A stretch of DNA of 64,000 nt from Nitrobacter sp051535215 (GTDB lineage Bacteria > Pseudomonadota > Alphaproteobacteria > Rhizobiales > Xanthobacteraceae). A model generated the notes under the pieces. The model worked only from the letters and a program-made list of their open reading frames with translations, had not been told where the DNA came from and did not search any database. Every line of letters begins with the position of its first letter. Within the stretch, counting starts at the first letter, position 1. The DNA lies in contig NZ_JBPPLY010000002.1 in assembly GCF_051535215.1 (NCBI RefSeq), forward strand, positions 186,001 through 250,000, in the 5' to 3' direction. Positions 1 to 9,584 of the stretch are shown one piece after another. A program made the position numbers and the translations under genes.

Positions 1-2
1 TG

Positions 3-542
3 AATTTTGCCGAAAGGGAACGCCGGGTCCAGTTGCAACGGGGCAGGGCTTTGTTCAAGGTCTCCGCCGCTGACGATCGCCCGTTCTCGGTGGTCGCCCG
101 CAACGGCGTCACGACTGCGCTCGGAACGCAGTTCGTCGTCCATTGTGCAAATGACGGCGTAGTCGTGACCGTGCTTGAACATGCTGTCACAGTGCGCATG
201 GACGGCGGCTCTGGCGGTACGCAGGCCACGCTCGGGGCCGGCGAGCAGATTGCCTATGACGACCGCAGGCTTGGCAGCATGAAGCCGGCCGGCCAGACCG
301 AGGTCGCCTGGCGTAGCGGCAAGCTGATCTTCGAGGATGAATCATTGATCAGCGTCATCAGCGACCTCAACCGTTACAGGGCAGGACGCATCGTCCTGTT
401 TGGCGACGGGCTCGGTGCGCTGCGGGTGAGCGGCATTTTCAATGTCCGAAATCCCGGTGGGGTATTGGACGCGATTGCTCGCACCCTGCCGGTCACGATG
501 ACCAGCATTACGCCCTATCTCGTTCTTATTCGTCCGGCCTGA
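3..542 (+). CDS. FecR-family transmembrane/periplasmic sensor, 5' end outside window
   Basis: The reading frame is open from the first bases of the window, so this is the C-terminal part (about 179 residues) of a longer protein. It shows the FecR periplasmic core: ERRVQLQRGRALFKVS, then an ALGTQF strand and a WRSGKLIFEDESL segment before the C-terminal VSGIFNV region. FecR proteins sit in the inner membrane and relay receptor occupancy to a FecI-type sigma factor. The TonB-dependent receptor gene starts about 265 bases downstream, which is the usual order. A TTG at 33 could be mistaken for a start, but the homology continues upstream of it, so the true start is outside the window. Confidence 0.85.
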   Translation, partial: NFAERERRVQLQRGRALFKVSAADDRPFSVVARNGVTTALGTQFVVHCANDGVVVTVLEHAVTVRMDGGSGGTQATLGAGEQIAYDDRRLGSMKPAGQTEVAWRSGKLIFEDESLISVISDLNRYRAGRIVLFGDGLGALRVSGIFNVRNPGGVLDAIARTLPVTMTSITPYLVLIRPA

Positions 543-807
543 GCATTTCCGCTAAGTGGAATCCGGCTAGCCCTGAGAAAATGTACTTGATCAATAATTT
601 GCACCTATCCCCATCGCAGAACCGCCATCTACTTTTGCGGGTACGCGCCAGGGCGCACGCTCCGCTCAAAATCCAAGCACATCTTGCAAGCACATCTTGA
701 AAGAGTTCTAGCTGAGGTGAGGTAAGCGCCATCGGCCTTCGTCTTGGACAAGCAGGGAGTCATCGGTTCATCCGATGGCTCGATTCGAAGGGACGAGGGC
801 GAGTTAC

Positions 808-3279
808 ATGGGATCGAGAAACGGCGCGTTGGGCGCGGCCGCGTTGATTGTTGCAGCCATAACAGGCGAATGTGCCCTGGCGCAGGCGCCGCAGCGGGTT
901 ACGGCAAATCCCGGAGCAGCGGATCATGCTGTGATCCGGTTCTCCATTCCCGCGCAACCGCTGGCGCCGGCCTTGGCCTCGTTCGGGAATGCCGCCGATC
1001 TTCAGGTACTCTATACCGCTGACGTTGCCCGGAACATGCGCACGAACGGTGTGCAGGGAGCGTTCTCCAAGGGAGAAGCATTGAGGCGGCTTCTTGCCGG
1101 GACAGGACTGGTCTATCGATTTACCAATGCCAGCACGGTCACGATAGAACGGACCGGATCGACGCGCACGGCGGCTGCCTCTGTTCCCGGTGCCATCCCG
1201 CTCGACACAATCGAGATCGAAGGCGGACAGCAGGCATTTGGTCCCGTCCATGGTTACGTGGCCGAGAACAGCAGCAGTGCCACCAAAATGAACACGCCGA
1301 TCATTAGCACGCCGGCCTCTGTTTCCGTCGTCACCCGTCAGCAGATCGACGAACAGCAGGTACAAAGCGTGCCGGAAGCTCTGCGCTACTCGGCGGGCGT
1401 ACAGCCGGAATCGCGGGGGGCCATGACGGCGCTGGATTACATCTATGCGCGCGGCTTCCCCGTGAACCAGTACCAGGATGGATTGAGGCTCCAGATGTCG
1501 GGCGGCTACGCGCTGCCGCAGATCGATCCCTACCATCTGGAGCGCATTGAGGTGCTGCGCGGGCCTGCGTCGGTTCTCTATGGACAGGGGGACTTAGGAG
1601 GCACCGTGAACCTCGTCAGCAAGCGTCCGACCGACGTACCCTTCCACGAGGTTCAGCTTCAGTTCGGTAATTACAAACGGGTTCAGACCGCATTCGATTT
1701 TGGCGGGCCGATCGATGCCGGCAAGGAGTGGACCTATCGCGTGAGCGGTATCGGCCATAAGTCCGACACCCAGGTCGACTTCGCCAAAGACGAACGAATT
1801 TCCATCGCGCCCGCGCTCCGCTGGCGGCCGGACGCCGACACTTCGCTGACGCTGCTTGCAAACTATCAGCATGATCCAAATGTCGGTTTCTACAACTGGG
1901 TGCCCGGCTACGGCACGGTGCTTACCAACCCCTTCATGCCGGGCGCGAAGATTCCCACAAGCTTCAATGCGGGGGATCCGGCTTTCGATCGCTATTCGAG
2001 GACGCTCGGCGAGATTGGCTATCAGTTCGAGCATCGTTTCAACGACGTCTTCACGGTTCGGCAGAACCTCCGCTATAGCCATGTGGATTCGGCGTTCGAC
2101 AGGATTTATGCGAGCTATCTCGACGCCGATTTCCATACCCTCAACCGCTACGCCTGGCGGCTGCGTGACCAGTTGAACGGGGTTGCCGTCGACAATCAGT
2201 TGCAGGCCGATTTCGCGACCGGTCCGGTACGGCACAAGGTTCTGTTAGGCGTCGATTATCAAAACACCAGCTATCGCCAGCAGCTCGGCTACAATTTCGA
2301 TCCCAGCGAGGTGCCGCCGATCGATATTTTCAATCCTGTCTATTTTCAGTCGATTCCGATTCCGGAACTCACGGACAAAACCAACCAGACCCAATCTCAA
2401 CTCGGCTTCTATGCCCAGGATCACATCGAAATCGGCAAGTTGAACCTTCTCTTGGGCGGGCGTTCTGACAGCGCGAAGGCCCGTACGGATGTTTTCTATC
2501 TGGACCAGTTCATCGACTCCACCCCCCAAACCGATCGTGCCTTCACGGGGCGCGCCGGCGCGGTCTATGTCTTCGACTCCGGCATCGCTCCATATGTCAG
2601 TTTTGCTCAGTCGTTTCTGCCGACCATCGGTGTCGACGCCAATTTGGCTCCCTTCAAGCCGACCACGGGTACGCAATATGAAGCGGGCCTCAAATTCCAG
2701 CCCAACGGGACGAATGGTTTTGTCACGTTCTCCGTCTATGACCTGACACAGCAGAATGTTTTGACTCCGGATCCCGCCACCGGCGGACGGACCAGCATCC
2801 AGGTCGGGGAGATAAGGTCGCGCGGGATCGAGCTTTCGGCGGTCGCTTCTCTCAGCGAGAGCCTGAACGTGGTGGCGTCGTTCAGCCGCATGTCTCCGAC
2901 TGTCACCAAAAGCTCCAATATAGGTCTCGCCGTGGGCAGCACTCCGGTCGGCCTTCCCGATATGATGGCGTCGCTGTGGGCGGACTACACCATCAAGGCC
3001 GGCCCGGCCGGAGGGGTGGGTTTCGGTGCCGGTGTTCGTTACGTAGGGAAAAGCTTTGGCGACGACGCCAACACGTTCAGTATTCCGGACGCCACTGTCG
3101 TCGACGCGGCGTTGCGCTACGATTTTGGCGTGAACAATCCGAGCTTGCGGGGATTGCAGGTTGCGATCAATGCGTCGAACCTGTTCGACAAGGAGTACGT
3201 CGCGACATGCTTGAATGCCGATTATTGCGCCTATGGCCTGCGTCGAAAAATTCTTGGCACAGTGACGTACCGCTGGTAA
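808..3279 (+). CDS. TonB-dependent siderophore receptor with N-terminal STN signalling domain
   Basis: Outer-membrane receptor for a ferric siderophore, about 823 residues. A signal peptide (GALGAAALIVAAITG, cleavage near ALA-QA) is followed by an STN domain at about residues 42-110 (FSIPAQPLAPAL to STVTIER), which contacts FecR. A plug domain follows (about 155-285, including RIEVLRGPASVLYGQG and GTVNLVSKRP) and then a 22-strand-type barrel ending in a C-terminal aromatic residue (TVTYRW). I chose ATG 808 because the signal peptide begins there and GAGGGCGAG lies upstream; an in-frame ATG at 775 is possible. The STN domain and the FecR gene upstream mark it as a transducing receptor. The siderophore cannot be named. 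Confidence 0.92.
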   Translation: MGSRNGALGAAALIVAAITGECALAQAPQRVTANPGAADHAVIRFSIPAQPLAPALASFGNAADLQVLYTADVARNMRTNGVQGAFSKGEALRRLLAGTGLVYRFTNASTVTIERTGSTRTAAASVPGAIPLDTIEIEGGQQAFGPVHGYVAENSSSATKMNTPIISTPASVSVVTRQQIDEQQVQSVPEALRYSAGVQPESRGAMTALDYIYARGFPVNQYQDGLRLQMSGGYALPQIDPYHLERIEVLRGPASVLYGQGDLGGTVNLVSKRPTDVPFHEVQLQFGNYKRVQTAFDFGGPIDAGKEWTYRVSGIGHKSDTQVDFAKDERISIAPALRWRPDADTSLTLLANYQHDPNVGFYNWVPGYGTVLTNPFMPGAKIPTSFNAGDPAFDRYSRTLGEIGYQFEHRFNDVFTVRQNLRYSHVDSAFDRIYASYLDADFHTLNRYAWRLRDQLNGVAVDNQLQADFATGPVRHKVLLGVDYQNTSYRQQLGYNFDPSEVPPIDIFNPVYFQSIPIPELTDKTNQTQSQLGFYAQDHIEIGKLNLLLGGRSDSAKARTDVFYLDQFIDSTPQTDRAFTGRAGAVYVFDSGIAPYVSFAQSFLPTIGVDANLAPFKPTTGTQYEAGLKFQPNGTNGFVTFSVYDLTQQNVLTPDPATGGRTSIQVGEIRSRGIELSAVASLSESLNVVASFSRMSPTVTKSSNIGLAVGSTPVGLPDMMASLWADYTIKAGPAGGVGFGAGVRYVGKSFGDDANTFSIPDATVVDAALRYDFGVNNPSLRGLQVAINASNLFDKEYVATCLNADYCAYGLRRKILGTVTYRW

Positions 3280-3325
3280 CGACCTGCCGGCTGCTGGATA
3301 GCTTGCGTATTGTTGGACACACGAT

Positions 3326-4516
3326 GTGACGCGTGCGGTGCTACGGCGATGGGTTTGGGTGCACACGTGGACGAGCCTCGTCTGCACGCTATTTCTGTTG
3401 CTTATATGCCTGACCGGGCTGCCGCTCGTTTTCGAGGAAGAGATCGACAATTGGCTCGGCAACGATCCGCCTTACGCGGCGTTGCCCGCTGAAACGCCGG
3501 CGGCCAATCTCGATCGTCTTGTAGCGGCGAGCCGGGGACTCTATCCGGGCGAAATCATCACTTCCATCTTCATCGACGACGACGAGCCGAAAGTCATCGT
3601 CTCGATGGCGCCGTCATGGGAGATTGCGAACGCCAATCCCAAGGCACAACACTGGATCAAATTCGACGCGCGCACAGGTGAGGTGCTGAAGCGGTCGAAG
3701 CCCATCGGCGAAGAGCCTGCGACCTTCACGGGCCTGATGCTTGATTTGCATCGAGATCTGTTCATGGGGCTCCCCGGTGAACTGTTCATGGGATCGATGG
3801 CGCTCCTGTTCGTTGTCGCCGTCGTTTCCGGCATTGTGCTCTATTCGCCGTTCATGCGGAGGCTCGACTTCGGCAGCGTGCGTCGCGGGCGCTCGCCGCG
3901 CCTTAAATGGCTCGACATGCACAACCTGCTCGGCGTTACCACGCTCGCTTGGGCGCTAGTGGTCGGAGCGACAGGAGCAATGAACGAACTCTCCACGCCG
4001 TTATTTGGATTATGGCAGCGAACCGACGTCGCTGCGATGTTGGAATCATGGCGAGATCATCCGGTCCCCGCAGTCTCCGACTTCGGTTCGGTGCAGTCGG
4101 CTCAGGATGCGGCCAAGGCGGCTCTGCCGGACATGAGGGTGAGCAGCATTATTTTCCCTGGCTCCAAATTCGGCACGCCCTATCACTATATGCTGTGGGC
4201 GAAGGGTGAGACGCCGCTGACCTCCCGCCTGTTCAATCCGGTGCTGGTCGACGCGCGGACCGGCAATCTCGACGGCATCGTGGCGATGCCGTGGTATCTG
4301 CGAGCGCTTGAGGTTTCACGCCCGCTCCATTTCGGCGACTACGGCGGCGTGCCGCTGAAGATCATCTGGATTTTGCTCGATCTCGTCACCATCGTCGTTC
4401 TCGCAAGCGGGCTCTATCTCTGGTTCGGAAAGCGCTCACGAGTCGAGGCCGGATCCGGCGAGGGCAATTCCAACGCGGAATTCAACCTTGGGGCTTCGCG
4501 GGAAGCGGCCGAATGA
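3326..4516 (+). CDS. PepSY-associated transmembrane protein (iron-regulated type)
   Basis: About 396 residues with the PepSY_TM layout: an N-terminal helix after RRWVWVHTWTSLVCTLFLLL, a long periplasmic segment with PepSY-like sequence (EEIDNWLGN and an IKFDARTGEVLKRSKPIGE element), a second helix (ALLFVVAVVSGIVLYSP), a third near residue 205, and a final one (IIWILLDLVTIVVLASGLYLW). Proteins of this family are commonly encoded beside TonB-dependent siderophore receptors, and some act as ferrisiderophore reductases in the inner membrane. That activity is inference here. The start is a GTG 46 bases after the receptor stop; no strong ribosome site is visible. Confidence 0.82.
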   Translation: MTRAVLRRWVWVHTWTSLVCTLFLLLICLTGLPLVFEEEIDNWLGNDPPYAALPAETPAANLDRLVAASRGLYPGEIITSIFIDDDEPKVIVSMAPSWEIANANPKAQHWIKFDARTGEVLKRSKPIGEEPATFTGLMLDLHRDLFMGLPGELFMGSMALLFVVAVVSGIVLYSPFMRRLDFGSVRRGRSPRLKWLDMHNLLGVTTLAWALVVGATGAMNELSTPLFGLWQRTDVAAMLESWRDHPVPAVSDFGSVQSAQDAAKAALPDMRVSSIIFPGSKFGTPYHYMLWAKGETPLTSRLFNPVLVDARTGNLDGIVAMPWYLRALEVSRPLHFGDYGGVPLKIIWILLDLVTIVVLASGLYLWFGKRSRVEAGSGEGNSNAEFNLGASREAAE

Positions 4517-4698
4517 GCCCACAGACGCGATTGATGTGGAGTATCTGGCGCTGGCCGGTGGCACTGGCGTTGCTGACTGTGTTCGGCCTGCTTTCGGCCT
4601 TGCTCGGACAAGGTGGCATCTGGTGGGGACTTTCCTGGATCGCGCTTGCCTCGCCACTTGCCATCGTCGCTTGGTATGTCGTCGTCGTCGAGAATTGA
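4513..4698 (+). CDS. small two-helix membrane protein
   Basis: A 61-residue hydrophobic protein whose ATG overlaps the stop codon of the PepSY gene (ATGA), so the two are translationally coupled. Two predicted helices are visible: WRWPVALALLTVFGLLSALLG and WWGLSWIALASPLAIVAWYVVVV. No catalytic motif is seen. Small proteins in this position after PepSY membrane proteins are probably partner subunits, but the function is unknown. Confidence 0.7.
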   Translation: MSPQTRLMWSIWRWPVALALLTVFGLLSALLGQGGIWWGLSWIALASPLAIVAWYVVVVEN

Positions 4699-4782
4699 CG
4701 TGACGAAGACCTGCCGTTGCTCTGCAAACTTTAGAACAGATATAAACAATTGATATTGCGGCTGTTTGACCTTCCCTTATAG

Positions 4783-5337
4783 ATGACCGGGCAGGGGATG
4801 GCGGACCGGTTTCAGGTCCGAGGGATGATGTCCGAGCTGGCAATTCCGCGATTCTATCATGTGGTGAAGGCGCATTACGCCGAGTTGCGCGCGTTTGCCG
4901 TCCGCCGGCTGCGCAATCGGGCGATTGCGGAGGAAATCGTGCAGGAGGCCTACCTGCGTCTCGCAGGGCATCGGGACGAGGTCGTCGAAAATCCGCGCGC
5001 CTATCTCTATCGCGTCGTCGGAAATCTCGTGACCGACCATCAGCGCCGGGAGAGGGTTCATTCGCAGGTCGCAACAGGCTTGACGGTCACAGTCGATGCA
5101 ATCGACCCGGCAACCGATATCGAGCGTCAGCTTATCGCCAGAGAGCGGCTGGCGCTGCTTTCACAAGCGATTGCGGAATTGCCGCCCCGTTGCCGCGAAT
5201 GCTTCATCCTGCGTCGGTTCGACGACCTGTCGCAGGAGGAGGTTGCACGCCGGATGGGAATCAGCCGCAGCATGGTCGAGAAACATCTCAGGCTTGCGCT
5301 CGTCCATTGCACCAGACGGCTGCGCGAGAGCGATTGA
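4783..5337 (+). CDS. FecI-type ECF sigma factor
   Basis: An RNA polymerase sigma-70 family ECF factor of up to 184 residues. Region 2 is visible as VKAHYAELRAFAVRRLRNRAIAEEIVQEAYLRL and region 4 as LPPRCRECFILRRFDDLSQEEVARRMGISRSMVEKHL, a typical helix-turn-helix. It is followed by fecR and a TonB-dependent receptor, so it should direct iron-starvation transcription of these genes when signalled. The start is uncertain: ATG 4783 gives the longest form, while ATG 4825 or 4828 (MMSELAIPRFYHVVK) better matches the usual family length. Confidence 0.9.
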   Translation: MTGQGMADRFQVRGMMSELAIPRFYHVVKAHYAELRAFAVRRLRNRAIAEEIVQEAYLRLAGHRDEVVENPRAYLYRVVGNLVTDHQRRERVHSQVATGLTVTVDAIDPATDIERQLIARERLALLSQAIAELPPRCRECFILRRFDDLSQEEVARRMGISRSMVEKHLRLALVHCTRRLRESD

Positions 5338-5447
5338 ATTCGTTCGCTCTTCGACCTCCTCTTCTCTAGAAGTTATCCGTCATAGAGGATGAACAGGCGG
5401 AAAACCGCTGCCCCGCGCGGGAACGGATATCGGGACGTGAAAGAGCG

Positions 5448-6389
5448 ATGAACCGTGGCGAGAAACAGCCGGCGATTGAGGAAGCCGCCGAATGGTTCGT
5501 TCGGCGCGACGCCGGGCCGCTTTCGCCCGGCGAGACGCAGGAGTTTGCGCGGTGGCTGTCCGACCCGAAAAACCGCACCGCCTATGCCGAGATTGGAGGT
5601 ACGTGGGAAAATGTCGGCCGCCTTCCGCGCCCCGTCGAGGTGGAGAAGTCGCGCGGCATTGGATGGACGGCTCTCACCAGGCATGCAACGGCGTTAGCGG
5701 CGGCGCTTCTCGTTGTCGTCGGCCTCGGTTTTGCATTCGACTTGCCGATGCGGCTTCGGGCGGATGGCTATACCGGCGTCGGCGAGACGCGGACGCTGAT
5801 GTTGCCGGACGGCTCGAAGGTGGTGCTGAATACCGAGAGTGCCGTCGCGCTCGCCTATGATGCAGGAGTCCGACGGGTGAGGCTGCTGCGGGGTGAGGCG
5901 GTCTTCACCGTGACCAAGGATCCGTCGCGGCCGTTTCTGGTCGATGCAGCCGGTGGCGAAGCGCGCGCTCTCGGCACCGAATTCGATGTCAGGAACGACG
6001 GCGACGGCGCGACGGTCACGGTGCTGGAGAGCCGCGTCGGCGTGTCCTATCCCGTGGGCGCGCCGGCATTAATTACGCTCGCGCCCGACGAGGCGGTTGA
6101 CTATTCGGCCACCGGCCTCGGCGCGGTGCGTTCGGTCGATGCCAGCGTCGAAACCGCGTGGTTGAGAGGCAAGCTCATCTTTGTCGATCGCCCGCTGGGA
6201 CAAGTGGTTGCCGAGCTCAACCGTTATCATCGCGGAACAATTCGAATTACTGACGCCGCGATGCGCGATCAGCGCGTCAGCGGCGTGTTCGATACCGCCG
6301 ATCCCCTCCGCGTGATCGATTTCCTGGAAAGATCGCTCGGCCTGCATTCAACTCGGCTGACCGACTATCTCATCCTCCTGCACCGCTGA
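5448..6389 (+). CDS. FecR-family anti-sigma/signal transducer
   Basis: 313 residues. The cytoplasmic N-terminus carries the DUF4880-like segment (EEAAEWFVRRDAGPLSP to FARWLSDPKNRTAY), a single membrane helix lies at about 84-100 (ALAAALLVVVGLGFAFDL), and the periplasmic FecR domain follows (TLMLPDGSKVVLNTES, RRVRLLRGEAVFTV, ALGTEFDVR). The C-terminal segment AWLRGKLIFVDRPLGQVVAELNRYHRG resembles that of the partial FecR at the left edge, so the two are paralogues. It lies 110 bases after the sigma gene and 111 bases before a receptor with an STN domain, and is predicted to link the two. Confidence 0.92.
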   Translation: MNRGEKQPAIEEAAEWFVRRDAGPLSPGETQEFARWLSDPKNRTAYAEIGGTWENVGRLPRPVEVEKSRGIGWTALTRHATALAAALLVVVGLGFAFDLPMRLRADGYTGVGETRTLMLPDGSKVVLNTESAVALAYDAGVRRVRLLRGEAVFTVTKDPSRPFLVDAAGGEARALGTEFDVRNDGDGATVTVLESRVGVSYPVGAPALITLAPDEAVDYSATGLGAVRSVDASVETAWLRGKLIFVDRPLGQVVAELNRYHRGTIRITDAAMRDQRVSGVFDTADPLRVIDFLERSLGLHSTRLTDYLILLHR

Positions 6390-6500
6390 TTCAAAAATAT
6401 CTCCCGGACGACCTCCTCCTTTTTCGCCCCGCTTCGTCACAGCAGATGAAGGACGTGCGTCACCGGCGCGCGCCCCGGTCGCAAATGTGGGGGCGGATAG

Positions 6501-8966
6501 ATGGATGTAGAGAGCAAGCTCGGGCGCACGCGGAGCCGCCGGCGGCAAACGCCGATCCTTACCGCATTTCTTCTCGCGACGAGCGCGATGCAGATGCTCG
6601 TCGTCCTGCCTCCCGCATGGTCCCAGCCTGCGCCGGCTGCGACTCGCAATTACGCGATTCCGGCAGGATCGCTTGCCCAGGCGCTCAATCGTTTTGCGGA
6701 CATATCGCAATTGCAACTGGTCTCCAGCGGCGAAATCACGCGCGGATTGCACAGCAACGGCCTGAACGGCGCGTATGCTCCGCAACAGGCGCTGGCGCGG
6801 CTTCTCGCCGGCAGCGGTTTGACATATCGCTTCACCAGCCGCACCAGCGTCACCATCGAGCGGCCCGGCGCCGCCAATGGCGCTGCTGCGTCAGTAGCGG
6901 GCGCGATCAATCTCGACACGATCGATGTGCAGGGTGCGGGTAACCCGAATTCGACAATGACACCTATGCCCGCTTATGCGGGCGATCAGGTCGCGACGGG
7001 CGGACAGGTCGGGCTGCTCGGCAATCGTAGCGTGATGGATACGCCATTTAACCAGACGAGTTACACGGCGAAGACCATTCAAGACCAGCAGGCGCACACC
7101 TTGGCGGATGTGCTGGACAATGACGCTTCGGTGCGACGCTTAACACCAGGCAGCGGCGGCTTAGGCGATTTCACCGTTCGGGGCTTTCCGCTCTATAGTT
7201 CGGACATTGGTTTGAATGGCCTCTACGGGTTAGCCCCCGGCAACCTGATCTCTACCGATTTTGTCGAACGCGTCGAGGTACTGAAAGGTCCGAGTGCGCT
7301 GCTGAACGGTATGCCTCCCGGGGGAAGCATCGGGGGGAGTATCAACCTGGTGACGAAGCGTGCGGGTGCTGAACCGCTAACCCGGTTCACGACGGGGTAT
7401 GTTTCGCGAGGGCAATTCGGGGAGCACGTTGATATTGCCCGCCGCTTTGGCGCTGACAATGCTTGCGGCGCGAGATTCAACGGCACGTTCACCGATGGCA
7501 AAACTGCCGTCGACAACACAAGCAATCAGATCGGCCTCGCCACGCTCGGTCTTGACTGCAGAACCGATCGGCTGCGGGTCTCCGCTGATTTTGGCTACCA
7601 AAAGAATGACACGCACGGCGCAACGCGCTTTGTGACGTTCGATCCCGGTGTTCCGGTCCTGCGGGCACCCGCAGCAGACAAGTTGTTTACGCCATCCTGG
7701 GCATTCTTCAACAACGAAGACAGGTTCGGGATGATGAACGCCGAGTACGATCTGGCGCCGAACGTAACGGCTTATGGAGCCTTCGGTCTTCACGACTACC
7801 AACAGAAGACACTCGTGGCCACGTTCCCCGACATTTTCGATACGGCTGGAAATTACGCGTCTGCGCCGCGCTATAGCGCCGCGGAGGCCAAGGCGCTTGC
7901 TGGTCAATTCGGCGTGCGGGCGACCACAGACACCGGCCCCGTCAATCATGCGCTCAACTTGAACGGGGCCGTCCTCGATTCGACCTATTATCAGTCGCCT
8001 TTCGTACAAGGCGCGGGGTTCACCTCCAACATCTACAATCCGGTTTTTGTCCCCTACCAGGATATCGCTCAACCGGGTGTTTCAAAGTCGAGCAATCAGA
8101 AGCTGACGAGCTTCGGCGTCGCGGACACGCTCTCAGTGCTCGATAAGCGCGTGCAATTGACGCTCGGTGTTCGGCATCAGGAAGTCAGCTCTGACAGCTT
8201 TGACATGAGGAGCGGTGCCGTGACGTCCGGCTATGACAAGAGCGCATGGACCCCGTCTTACGCCATTGTCGTAAAGCCATTGGAGAACGTTTCGCTTTAC
8301 GCAAATTACATCGAGGGACTTCAACAGGGAAGCATCGTGGGAGCCGGCTTCTCGAATGAAGGTCAGGTTTTGCCACCATTCGTCTCGAAGCAGGTTGAGA
8401 CCGGTATCAAGGTCGATTGGGGGAGGATTACCACGACGATCAGCGCATTTCAGATCCAGCAGCCCAATTTAATCACAGTTGCCGGAACGCCTCTGCCGAC
8501 CCAGTCTCTGAATGGCGAGCAGCGCAATCGAGGCATGGAAGCTAACGCGTTCGGTGAACTCACACCGGGGCTCCGATTGTTGGGCGGTGTCATGTTAATT
8601 GATGGAAGGCAAACCAGAACTGACGGGGGCGTCAACGACGGCAAGAAGGCTCCCGGAGTTCCGGACTTCCAGCTCAATGTCGGTGCTGAATGGGATGCGC
8701 CCTTCGTGAAGGGGCTCGCGCTGAAAGCTCGAGCGATCTACACTGCATCCCAGTACTTCGATGCCGACAATACGCAGGTTATGCCGAGCTGGACTCGATA
8801 CGACGTGGGCCTCCGCTATAAGACCAAAGCGTGGAATACGCCTTTGACCGTTCGATTTGATGTCCAGAACGTCTTCAACAAGAACTATTGGGAGACGAAC
8901 TATTACGCCTATACTGCTCTGGGCGCACCGAGAACCTACCTTCTGTCTATCACTGCCGACTTCTAA
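6501..8966 (+). CDS. TonB-dependent siderophore receptor with STN domain (second copy)
   Basis: 821 residues. An N-terminal signal segment (TAFLLATSAMQMLVVLPPAWSQPA) precedes an STN domain (YAIPAGSLAQALNRFADISQLQL to TSVTIERPG). The plug has VERVEVLKGPSALLNGMPPGG and SINLVTKRAG, and the barrel ends with LLSITADF, a terminal Phe. The start ATG 6501 has GGGGGCGGATAG just upstream. It is clearly distinct from the first receptor, so the two probably recognise different ligands. Together with the preceding FecI and FecR it completes a transducing iron-uptake unit. The ligand is unknown. Confidence 0.92.
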   Translation: MDVESKLGRTRSRRRQTPILTAFLLATSAMQMLVVLPPAWSQPAPAATRNYAIPAGSLAQALNRFADISQLQLVSSGEITRGLHSNGLNGAYAPQQALARLLAGSGLTYRFTSRTSVTIERPGAANGAAASVAGAINLDTIDVQGAGNPNSTMTPMPAYAGDQVATGGQVGLLGNRSVMDTPFNQTSYTAKTIQDQQAHTLADVLDNDASVRRLTPGSGGLGDFTVRGFPLYSSDIGLNGLYGLAPGNLISTDFVERVEVLKGPSALLNGMPPGGSIGGSINLVTKRAGAEPLTRFTTGYVSRGQFGEHVDIARRFGADNACGARFNGTFTDGKTAVDNTSNQIGLATLGLDCRTDRLRVSADFGYQKNDTHGATRFVTFDPGVPVLRAPAADKLFTPSWAFFNNEDRFGMMNAEYDLAPNVTAYGAFGLHDYQQKTLVATFPDIFDTAGNYASAPRYSAAEAKALAGQFGVRATTDTGPVNHALNLNGAVLDSTYYQSPFVQGAGFTSNIYNPVFVPYQDIAQPGVSKSSNQKLTSFGVADTLSVLDKRVQLTLGVRHQEVSSDSFDMRSGAVTSGYDKSAWTPSYAIVVKPLENVSLYANYIEGLQQGSIVGAGFSNEGQVLPPFVSKQVETGIKVDWGRITTTISAFQIQQPNLITVAGTPLPTQSLNGEQRNRGMEANAFGELTPGLRLLGGVMLIDGRQTRTDGGVNDGKKAPGVPDFQLNVGAEWDAPFVKGLALKARAIYTASQYFDADNTQVMPSWTRYDVGLRYKTKAWNTPLTVRFDVQNVFNKNYWETNYYAYTALGAPRTYLLSITADF

Positions 8967-9584
8967 TGCGGGAGGCGCTTGACGGAATCCGGCGAGGTAA
9001 TTTCGCCAATTGATGTCGCTGCTTCCCACCTAGTAGGGGGGCTTCATTATTCTGTTAGGAACGACGTCATTATTCAAAGATGAGATCATGCTCTGGACCG
9101 AGCTCCATGCGAGCGCCGTCGCAGGGAATCGCTGCGGCGGATGCGTAGGCTGCTTCGTCATGGGCCAAGTGCGCGAGTAGTCGTTTTTCTTCCGATCGCA
9201 AGACGGGTTTCGATCTCGATCAGTTGGATTCCGCGCGACCGAACGAACCAGCAAGGAGCTCAACCGTTCTTTATCCGATAGCGGAACTCAGTTGAGACCC
9301 TCCGGAATATGGCTGGAGGGGAAATCCTGAAACCCGTCCATGCGAATTTCCAAAGCCTGGAAGCTTTCAACGAAGCCGCTTTCGACGAGATGATGGATCG
9401 ATCCACGGCGGGAGGCTACAAAAATTTCCTTTGGGCCTGCGGAATGGGGCGTCTCATTCGTCTTAGGTAATGAAGATGATCTGCGCAGAGATCCGTTCGA
9501 GGACAGGATGGACCGAAACTATGGCGCTTCCGTCCGGCGGAAGCTCCGACCCGCCATGTTTCCGCCTCTCGGCGGCGGGGAGCG
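8967..9584 (+). other. 618-base gap without a convincing gene
   Basis: No full-length gene is supported. On the minus strand around 9060-9250 two short frames (one containing LLAHLAHDEAAYASAAAI and ending at 9080, the other IQLIEIETRLAIGR just upstream) join across a frame change and have a protein-like composition. They may be the tail of a decayed gene, but the family is not recognised. The remaining sequence before macA shows nothing distinctive. Confidence 0.4.
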
